From: Pseudomonas sp. B6002
Lineage (GTDB): Bacteria > Pseudomonadota > Gammaproteobacteria > Pseudomonadales > Pseudomonadaceae
DNA length: 64,000 nucleotides
Reading direction: 5' to 3'
NCBI RefSeq assembly: GCF_013385985.1
Contig: NZ_JACAOY010000006.1
Location: 1 to 64,000 of the forward strand
Part shown: one piece after another, positions 57,519 through 64,000 of the stretch
Layout: each line of letters begins with the position of its first letter
Position numbering within the stretch: position 1 is the stretch's first letter
Made by a program: the position numbers and the translations under genes
The notes under the pieces: model-generated
The model's input: only the letters and a program-made list of their open reading frames with translations
The model's database searches: none
What the model was told of the DNA's origin: nothing

Positions 57519-60147
57519 TATCAGTCGCGTCGCGCTTTTCGGCAAACTCAACAGCCTGTGCTACCGGGCCATCGAAAGCAGCACCGTGTTCTGCAAGATG
57601 CGCGGCAACCCCTATGTGGAGCTGGTGCACTGGTTGCAGCAGATCCTGCAACTGACCGATTCGGACTTGCTCCGGCTGGTGCGCCACTACGGCATCGACC
57701 CGGCGGCATTGGCCCGCGACCTGACCGCCGCGCTGGACCGTCTGCCCCGTGGTTCGACCTCGGTCACCGACCTGTCTTCCCAGGTGGAAGAGGCGGTCGA
57801 ACGCGCCTGGGTCTACGCCACCCTGATGCTCGGCGAGTCCCAGGTGCGTTCCGGGCATTTGCTGCTGGCGCTGCTGAAAACCCCGAGCCTGCGTAATGGG
57901 TTGTATGGCGTGTCCCGCGAGTTCAATAAGGTTGGCATTGATGATTTGAGCGAGCAGTTTGGCGCGTTGCTCAAGGATTCCCCCGAGGCGCAGATGACCG
58001 CCAGCGATGGCTACCAACTACCGGGTGAAGACCTCGGCGCCGTGGCGCCCAGCAAGCAGGAAGCCTTGCAGCGTTTTACCGTCGACCTCACCGAACAGGC
58101 GCGCAGCAGCAAGATGGACCCCATCGTCGGACGGGACGAAGAGATCCGCCAGGTCATCGACATCCTCATGCGCCGTCGCCAGAACAACCCGATCCTCGTT
58201 GGCGAGGCCGGGGTCGGCAAGACCGCCGTGGTCGAAGGTTTTGCCCAGCGTATTGCCCGGGGTGACGTACCGCCTAGCCTCAAGGACGTGCAGTTGCTCG
58301 CCCTGGACGTGGGCCTGTTGCAAGCCGGCGCAAGCATGAAAGGCGAGTTCGAGCAGCGTCTGCGCTCGGTGATCGACGAAGTGCAAGCCAGCGTCAAACC
58401 CATCGTGCTGTTCATCGATGAAACCCACACCCTGGTGGGCGCGGGCGGTGCAGCCGGCACCGGTGATGCGGCTAACCTGCTCAAGCCGGCGCTGGCCCGT
58501 GGCACCTTGCGCACCGTCGGCGCGACCACCTTTGCCGAGTACAAGAAGCACATCGAAAAAGACCCGGCGCTGACCCGGCGTTTCCAGACCGTGCAGGTTG
58601 ACGAACCCGATGAAGCCCGTGCCTTGCTGATGCTGCGCGGCATTGCCGAAACCATGCAGAACCACCACCAGGTGCACATCCTGGACTCGGCGCTGGAAGC
58701 CGCGGTGCGCTTGTCCAACCGCTATATCCCGGCACGCCAGTTGCCGGACAAGGCCGTCAGCCTGATCGACACCGCCTGTGCCCGCGTGGCCATCAGCCTG
58801 CACGCCACGCCCGCCGAGGTGGACGACAGCCGTCGGCGCATTGAATCCCTGGAAACCGAACTGGCAATTATCGAGCGTGAAACCGCGATTGGTGTGGAAA
58901 CCACCAGCCGTCGCGCCTCGGTCGAGGCCTTGCTGGCCAGCGAACGTGAACGCCTGGATGAGGTGGAAGGGCGCTGGGATAACGAACTGGCGCTGGTGGA
59001 GCAGATCCAGCGCCAGCGCAGCCAGTTGGTCGATGCCGCCGATCGTGAAACCGGCTTGATCGAGTTGCGCCAGTTGCAGGACGAATTGGTCGCGCAACAG
59101 GGCGAACACCCGCTGGTGCTGATCAGCGTCGACGAACAGGCCGTGGCGTCGGTGGTGCAGGATTGGACCGGCATCCCCGTGGGCCGCATGGTCAAGAACG
59201 AAATCGACAACGTGCTGCGCCTGGCCGAGCGCCTGGGCCAACGCATCATCGGCCAGAGCCATGCACTGGAGATGATCGCACGGCGTATCCAGACCTCCCG
59301 TGCGGGCCTCGACAACCCGGGCAAGCCGGTGGGCGTGTTCATGCTCGCCGGCACTTCCGGCGTGGGCAAGACCGAGACCGCCCTGGCCCTGGCCGAGTCG
59401 CTGTATGGCGGCGAGCAGAACGTGATCACCATCAACATGAGCGAGTACCAGGAGGCCCACACCGTTTCCACCTTGAAGGGCGCGCCACCCGGCTACGTGG
59501 GTTATGGCGAGGGCGGCGTACTGACCGAAGCGGTGCGGCGCAAGCCTTACAGCGTGGTGCTGCTGGATGAAGTGGAGAAGGCCCACCCGGACGTGCACGA
59601 GCTGTTTTTCCAGGTGTTCGACAAGGGCTGGATGGAGGACGGTGAGGGCCGGATCATCGACTTCAAGAACACCCTGATCCTGCTCACCACCAACGCCGGC
59701 ACTCAGTTGATCAGCCGCCTGTGTCGTGACCCGAAGACCATGCCCGCGCCGGATGACATCGCCAAGGCCCTGCGCGAGCCATTGCTGGAAGTGTTCCCAC
59801 CGGCCTTGCTCGGCCGCCTGGTGGTGATTCCGTATTACCCGCTGAGCGACGCCATGCTGGGTAGCATCATCCGCCTGCAACTGGGGCGCATCGAAAAACG
59901 CATCGCCGACAACCACAAGATCCCGTTCACCTACAGCGACGACGTGGTGCACCTGATCGCCAGCCGCTGCACCGAGCTGGAAAGCGGTGGGCGCATGATC
60001 GACGCGATCCTCACCAACTCGATGCTGCCGGCGATCAGCACCGAATTCCTCAACCGCCTGCTGCTGGGTACCCCGGCGACCCAAGTGCAGGTCAGCGTGG
60101 AGGCGGGCGAGTTTGCCTATGCCTTTACGGCCGAGGCCGCGAGGTAA
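57511..60147 (+). CDS. clpV: T6SS sheath-recycling AAA+ ATPase TssH (ClpV)
   Basis: This 878-residue ClpV/ClpB-type protein has an N-domain that binds TssC (residues 1-160) and two AAA+ modules. The first Walker A is GEAGVGKTAV (231-240), with VLFIDETHTLVGAGG as Walker B. The second is GTSGVGKTETALA near 611, with VVLLDEVEKAHPDV. A coiled-coil middle domain lies between (about residues 430-530). It unfolds contracted sheath so it can be reused. It overlaps tssG by eight bases and precedes vgrG by six. Confidence 0.97.
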   Translation: MADISRVALFGKLNSLCYRAIESSTVFCKMRGNPYVELVHWLQQILQLTDSDLLRLVRHYGIDPAALARDLTAALDRLPRGSTSVTDLSSQVEEAVERAWVYATLMLGESQVRSGHLLLALLKTPSLRNGLYGVSREFNKVGIDDLSEQFGALLKDSPEAQMTASDGYQLPGEDLGAVAPSKQEALQRFTVDLTEQARSSKMDPIVGRDEEIRQVIDILMRRRQNNPILVGEAGVGKTAVVEGFAQRIARGDVPPSLKDVQLLALDVGLLQAGASMKGEFEQRLRSVIDEVQASVKPIVLFIDETHTLVGAGGAAGTGDAANLLKPALARGTLRTVGATTFAEYKKHIEKDPALTRRFQTVQVDEPDEARALLMLRGIAETMQNHHQVHILDSALEAAVRLSNRYIPARQLPDKAVSLIDTACARVAISLHATPAEVDDSRRRIESLETELAIIERETAIGVETTSRRASVEALLASERERLDEVEGRWDNELALVEQIQRQRSQLVDAADRETGLIELRQLQDELVAQQGEHPLVLISVDEQAVASVVQDWTGIPVGRMVKNEIDNVLRLAERLGQRIIGQSHALEMIARRIQTSRAGLDNPGKPVGVFMLAGTSGVGKTETALALAESLYGGEQNVITINMSEYQEAHTVSTLKGAPPGYVGYGEGGVLTEAVRRKPYSVVLLDEVEKAHPDVHELFFQVFDKGWMEDGEGRIIDFKNTLILLTTNAGTQLISRLCRDPKTMPAPDDIAKALREPLLEVFPPALLGRLVVIPYYPLSDAMLGSIIRLQLGRIEKRIADNHKIPFTYSDDVVHLIASRCTELESGGRMIDAILTNSMLPAISTEFLNRLLLGTPATQVQVSVEAGEFAYAFTAEAAR

Positions 60148-60153
60148 GCCCCG

Positions 60154-62115
60154 ATGGCAACGACCCAGACCCATCGCGAGATCCAGGTGACCAGCGTCCT
60201 CGGCCCCGACGTGCTGCTGTTTCGGCGCATGCAGGCGAGCGAAGGCTTGTCCCGGCTCAGCGAATACCACGTGGAGCTGTACAGCGAGCGCGCCGACCTG
60301 AACATCGACGACCTTCTGGCCACCCAGATGACCGTGGCCGTGGACCTGCCCAAGGGCGGCAGCCGCTATTTCAGCGGGCATGTCAGCCACTTCTCGTTCA
60401 GCACGCGCCAGGGCCGCTACGCCACCTACAAGGCGGTGTTGCGCCCGTGGTTGTGGTTCCTGACGCTGACCAGCGACTGCCGGATCTTCCAGGAACTGAG
60501 CGTGCCGGACATCCTCAAGCAGGTGTTCGCGCCCTACAGCATTGCCGACGTCGACACCTCGGGCCTCAGCGGCAGCTACAAGCCGCTGACTTATTGCGTG
60601 CAGTACCGCGAAAGCGATTTCAACTTCGTCAGCCGCCTGATGGAACAGGAGGGCATCTACTACTACTTCAAGAGCGCGGCGGGGCGTCACACCCTGGTGC
60701 TGGCGGACTCCTATGGCGCGCACTCACCGGCGCCGGGGTACGCGCAGATCCGCTTCATGCCCGCCGAAGACCACGCCATGCGCGAAAGCGAAGTGATCTA
60801 CGACTGGCGCATGGGCGGCGACGTAGAGCCGGGCGGCTATACGCTGCAAGACTTCGACTTCGAAAAGCCCAGCGCCAACCTGCTGGCCAAGTCCACCCTG
60901 GCCGGCAGTTACCCGCAGTCGCGCCACGAGCGCTATGACTACCCGGGCAAGTACACCGAGCGCAAACAGGGTGAAACCTATGCGCGAACCTTGATTGAGT
61001 CGCTGCACACCGGCACCCAGCGCGTGACCGGCGCGACCCGTGCCCGTGGCCTGTTTCCCGGCGCTCTGCTGACCCTGACCGAACACCCGCGCAGTGAACA
61101 AAACGCGCAGTTCCTGTTGCTGGAGGCGCGTTATGCATTGTCTTCCGACACCTACGAGCCCACCCCGCCGGCCGACCCCGCGCCGGTGCTGAGTTGTGAA
61201 TTTGTCGCGCTGTCACGCCAGCAGCAGTTCCGTGCGCCCTGTGTGTCGCGCAAGCCGCTGATGCACGGCCCGCAGACCGCCATGGTGGTGGGCAAGCAGG
61301 GCGAGGAAATCTGGACCGACAAATACGGGCGCATCAAGGTGCAGTTCCACTGGGACCGCGAAGGCAAGCGCGACGAAAACAGCTCGTGCTGGATCCGCGT
61401 GGCGCAGAGCTGGGCGGGCAAGCGCTGGGGCGCGCTGTACACGCCGCGCATCGGCCAGGAAGTGGTGGTGAGTTTTCTGGAAGGTGATCCCGACCAGCCG
61501 CTGGTCACGGGCAGCGTCTACAACGCCGACACGATGCCGCCGTATTCACTGCCGGAAAACGCCACGCGTTCGACCCTCAAGAGCAACTCGTCCAAAGGTG
61601 GCGGGGGCTACAACGAGCTGCGTTTCGAAGACAAAAAGGGTTCGGAACAAGTGTTCCTGCACGCGCAGAAAAACCTCGACCAGCGCGTGCTCAAGGACTC
61701 CCTGGACTGGGTCGGCGGCGACCGCCATTCCAGGATCGACCAGGACCTGCGCGAGAAGGTCGGCGGCGACCGGCATTCGTCGGTGGGCGGCCATCGCAAT
61801 GAGAAAGCCACGGGCGACGTGTCGATGGCGGCCGGCGCCAACATGATCATCAACGGTGGCATGAAGACCGGCATCACCGCTGGCATGGACACCTACATCA
61901 AGGGCGGCATGAACGTGGTGATCGAGGCCGGGGCGACCATCACGCTCAAGGTCGGCTCCACGTTTCTGACCCTCACGCCGGCAATGATCGTCGCCTCGAC
62001 CATCCCGCTGCCACTGCCCGAAGCCGCCTCGGCGGCGCAAGCCCTGGCCCTCACGGCCGCCACCGGACCCGCTGGCGTGCCGTTGCCGCCCAAGGAGGCC
62101 GACGATGGCAAGTAA
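60154..62115 (+). CDS. vgrG: T6SS spike protein VgrG (TssI)
   Basis: This 653-residue VgrG has a gp27-like N-half (DVLLFRRMQASEGLSRLSEY, VQYRESDFNFVSRLMEQEGI with YYYFK), and a gp5-like OB domain (IWTDKYGRIKVQFHWDREGK, SSCWIRVAQSWAGKRWGALY, TPRIGQEVVVSFLEGDPDQP). A needle of valine/glycine repeats follows (VGGDRHSRIDQDLREKVGGD). A short Pro/Ala-rich tail of about 40 residues follows; no effector domain is visible. Any effector must therefore bind non-covalently and be encoded elsewhere, as none follows here. Confidence 0.97.
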   Translation: MATTQTHREIQVTSVLGPDVLLFRRMQASEGLSRLSEYHVELYSERADLNIDDLLATQMTVAVDLPKGGSRYFSGHVSHFSFSTRQGRYATYKAVLRPWLWFLTLTSDCRIFQELSVPDILKQVFAPYSIADVDTSGLSGSYKPLTYCVQYRESDFNFVSRLMEQEGIYYYFKSAAGRHTLVLADSYGAHSPAPGYAQIRFMPAEDHAMRESEVIYDWRMGGDVEPGGYTLQDFDFEKPSANLLAKSTLAGSYPQSRHERYDYPGKYTERKQGETYARTLIESLHTGTQRVTGATRARGLFPGALLTLTEHPRSEQNAQFLLLEARYALSSDTYEPTPPADPAPVLSCEFVALSRQQQFRAPCVSRKPLMHGPQTAMVVGKQGEEIWTDKYGRIKVQFHWDREGKRDENSSCWIRVAQSWAGKRWGALYTPRIGQEVVVSFLEGDPDQPLVTGSVYNADTMPPYSLPENATRSTLKSNSSKGGGGYNELRFEDKKGSEQVFLHAQKNLDQRVLKDSLDWVGGDRHSRIDQDLREKVGGDRHSSVGGHRNEKATGDVSMAAGANMIINGGMKTGITAGMDTYIKGGMNVVIEAGATITLKVGSTFLTLTPAMIVASTIPLPLPEAASAAQALALTAATGPAGVPLPPKEADDGK

Positions 62116-62133
62116 CTCACTCTGGAGCCCGCT

Positions 62134-63528
62134 ATGAACCTGATCCTGCTGGTTAAAAGCTACCGCGACCAACCCATGCCCGGCGACGTGATCTGCCGCT
62201 TCACCGAAGTGGGCGGCGCCATTGGCCGTGGGCCGGACAACGACCTGACCCTGGATGACCCGGGCAAATACATCTCCCGGGTGCATGCGCGCATCGACCT
62301 GCGCGGCGAGCAGTTCTACCTCACCGACACCGGCAGCAACCCCAGCCTGGTCAACGAACGGCCGCTGGGCAATGGCCGCGAGCGTGTGCTGGAGGAGGGC
62401 GATCGCCTGGTGATCGGTGACTACGCGTTGCTCGTGCGCCTGGAGCAACCCCAGGCGCCGGAACCCGAAGACGACGCCCTGGCCACGCGCATCCTGCCGC
62501 CGCTATTCGTGCCACCACCGCCGCCCGTGGCCGTCGAATTGCCGCCGTTGGAAGTACCGCAGGCGATGGTGCGCGACCCGGAAGTGGTGGTGCCGGTGCT
62601 GTTGCACGACGACCTGGCCGGTGCGCGGATCCTCGAAGGTCACTCGCTGTTCGATGGGGCAATGCCGCTGTCGGACCCGCTGGGCTTGAACCCATCGCTG
62701 ACCCCGGTGTTTCGCGGCACCGAGAGCGACCATGTGGCGCCGCAACTGCAGGCGTTCAACCCGCCAATCTGGCAGGCCGAGCCGCAGGTGATCCCGGAGG
62801 ATTACGACCCTCTATTCGGCCTCTCCACATCCCCCCCCCCTGTGGGAGCGGGCTTGCCCGCGATGGCGGTCTTTGAACATGAGGTAATTCCGGAGACCCC
62901 CGTTGTCGCTGAGACCATCGCGGGCAAGCCCGCTCCCACAGGGGATGAAGGTGTTCTCACGGCACTGCTTTCGGGTCTCGGCCTCCCCGACCTGCACACC
63001 ACCCGTACGCCCACGGAACTCGCCCAACTGGTGGGTGAAATGCTGCGCGCCGCCACGGGCGGCACCATGGATGTGCTGATGGCGCGTGCGTTGACCAAGC
63101 GCGAAAGCCACATCGACATGACCATGATCGGCGCCTATTCCAACAACCCGCTCAAGTTCTTTCCCGACGCCGACAGCGCGCTGACCCAGATGCTCAACAG
63201 CGATTCACCGGCCTACATGCGCCCGGTCAAGGCGTTGAATGCCTCGTTCGATGACCTCAAGGCCCACGAGCTGGCGGTGATCGCCGGCATGCGTGCGGCG
63301 CTGGGCGCGGTGGTGCAGCGCTTCGACCCGGCGCGGGTTGAGCAGCGGCGCACTACCCACGGCGCGCTCGACAAGTGGATGCCGGCGCGGCGCAAGGCGC
63401 GTCTGTGGGACCGCCTGGTGGAGCGCTACGAAGACCTGGCGCGGGACGCCGACGAAGACCTGCAACGCCTGTTCGGCGAACTGTTTTCCAAGGCCTACGA
63501 AGAACAAGTCGCCCGCATGCGCACGTGA
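62134..63528 (+). CDS. tagH: T6SS FHA-domain protein TagH
   Basis: This 464-residue protein has an N-terminal FHA domain (FTEVGGAIGRGPDNDLTLDD, ISRVHARIDLRGEQFYLTDT, GSNPSLVN), which binds phosphothreonine. A Pro-rich linker follows, then the C-terminal TagH domain (LTKRESHIDMTMIGAYSNNP with LKFFPDADSALTQMLNSD). FHA proteins act in post-translational control of T6SS firing by Ser/Thr kinase and phosphatase. The linker contains an entire REP doublet in frame (62841-62940), preceded by a run of ten C, so about 33 residues (PVGAGLPAMAV to IAGKPAPTG) are repeat-derived. Confidence 0.93.
   Translation: MNLILLVKSYRDQPMPGDVICRFTEVGGAIGRGPDNDLTLDDPGKYISRVHARIDLRGEQFYLTDTGSNPSLVNERPLGNGRERVLEEGDRLVIGDYALLVRLEQPQAPEPEDDALATRILPPLFVPPPPPVAVELPPLEVPQAMVRDPEVVVPVLLHDDLAGARILEGHSLFDGAMPLSDPLGLNPSLTPVFRGTESDHVAPQLQAFNPPIWQAEPQVIPEDYDPLFGLSTSPPPVGAGLPAMAVFEHEVIPETPVVAETIAGKPAPTGDEGVLTALLSGLGLPDLHTTRTPTELAQLVGEMLRAATGGTMDVLMARALTKRESHIDMTMIGAYSNNPLKFFPDADSALTQMLNSDSPAYMRPVKALNASFDDLKAHELAVIAGMRAALGAVVQRFDPARVEQRRTTHGALDKWMPARRKARLWDRLVERYEDLARDADEDLQRLFGELFSKAYEEQVARMRT
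62841..62940. repeat. REP doublet (REPIN) inserted in frame in tagH
   Basis: Left arm tgtgggagcgggcttgcccg, right arm its exact inverse cgggcaagcccgctcccaca, 100 bp in all, directly after ten C (62831-62840). The reading frame stays open across it, and the repeat is translated into the linker of the FHA protein. Confidence 0.95.
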
Positions 63529-63567
63529 TCATCGCCACGCAACGCATTCATTTGATGAGAAGAATTT

Positions 63568-64000
63568 ATGACCTGGAACAACAAAGTCGTCTGGTCCGAA
63601 GGCATGCTGCTGCAGCCTCAGCACCTGCAGCAGCATGACCGTTTTCTGCAAACCCAACTCGAAGCTCGGGTCGCCACCTTGCGCGCCTACGGCTGGGGTT
63701 TTTCCAAACTGGAAATCGACCCGCAGCAGTTGGCGATGGGCAAGCTGTCGTTGCTCTCTTACAGCGGTGTATTGCCCGACGGCACACCCGTGGGCCTGCC
63801 GTTTGACGATGAAATGCCGCTGCCCCTGGAGATCCCCGACGACGCCCGTGACCTTAAAGTGGTGCTGGCTTTGCCGAGCCTGCGCCCGGGCGTGTCGGAG
63901 GTCGACGACAACCCCAGCTTTGAAAATTTCGCCCGCCATCGCAGCAGCGAATACGAGGCCTGGGACAGCAATGGCCTGGACAGCAGCGCGCTGATGAGCA
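63568..64000 (+). CDS. tssK: T6SS baseplate protein TssK, 5' part (cut by the window end)
   Basis: The first 144 codons of TssK start at ATG 63568 (agaag site). The opening MTWNNKVVWSEGMLLQPQHL with QQHDRFLQTQLEARV is diagnostic of the family. TssK trimers link the baseplate to the TssJLM membrane complex. No stop is reached by 64000; the full gene normally has about 445 codons. It lies 39 bp behind tagH, and tssL, tssM and tssJ are expected beyond the window. Confidence 0.95.
   Translation, partial: MTWNNKVVWSEGMLLQPQHLQQHDRFLQTQLEARVATLRAYGWGFSKLEIDPQQLAMGKLSLLSYSGVLPDGTPVGLPFDDEMPLPLEIPDDARDLKVVLALPSLRPGVSEVDDNPSFENFARHRSSEYEAWDSNGLDSSALMS

Overview
The window looks like a chromosomal segment of a fluorescent Pseudomonas, most likely of the P. 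fluorescens group. The evidence is GC-rich coding with strong G/C third positions, copies of the Pseudomonas REP element (core tgtgggagcgggcttgcc), and gene families typical of the genus: DUF3087, DUF6555, CPCC, MEKHLA, an AaeXAB-like efflux set, and a complete-looking type VI secretion (T6SS) operon. No tRNA, rRNA, CRISPR array, integrase or transposase is visible.

Layout. 0-3 kb: a large winged-helix/NTPase/TPR regulator, transcribed leftward. 3.4-7.4 kb: a bufferin (MNIO-modified, Cys-rich peptide) cluster with bufA1, a DoxX protein, an exported alpha/beta hydrolase, bufA2, bufB, bufC and a second hydrolase-like protein. 7.4-11.6 kb: two MFS exporters, a MEKHLA protein, DUF3087 and two tiny acidic proteins. 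12-18.6 kb: accessory DNA with a MACPF (perforin-like) protein and small partner, a Sel1-repeat lipoprotein, and a leftward set of small orphan genes containing a truncated, frameshifted duplicate. 18.7-21 kb: a LysR/MFS pair.

21.4-30.2 kb is an AT-richer defence island. It holds a two-gene Gabija-like system (OLD-family ATPase/Toprim nuclease plus a UvrD-type helicase that carries an N-terminal NERD nuclease-like domain), then a Pycsar system (cyclic-nucleotide-gated TIR effector plus class III nucleotidyl cyclase), then small lipoproteins and an exported Ltp-repeat protein of a type linked to superinfection exclusion. This island and its right flank (21-38.5 kb) are peppered with copies of one palindromic intergenic repeat.

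30.3-47 kb: MFS/LysR (the LysR carries a G-tract frameshift), AraC with a DUF1656-HlyD-FUSC efflux operon, several small orphans, an AraC/GyrI regulator, an arylamine N-acetyltransferase, and an export-linked redox cassette (lipoprotein cytochrome c, Tat-type sugar-lactone oxidase, Tat-type PLP racemase/aldolase-like enzyme). An outer-membrane MetA-type channel and an OruR-like AraC regulator follow.

47-50 kb: an ECF sigma factor divergent from an anti-sigma factor and a catalase-family peroxidase. 50.2 kb to the end: a T6SS operon in the order tssA-tssB-tssC-hcp-tssE-tssF-tssG-tssH(clpV)-vgrG-tagH-tssK, with tssK cut by the window edge. The tagH gene contains a whole REP doublet in frame. 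The most interesting items are the NERD-helicase Gabija variant, the adjacent Pycsar pair, the MACPF pair, and the two-precursor bufferin cluster with embedded hydrolases.
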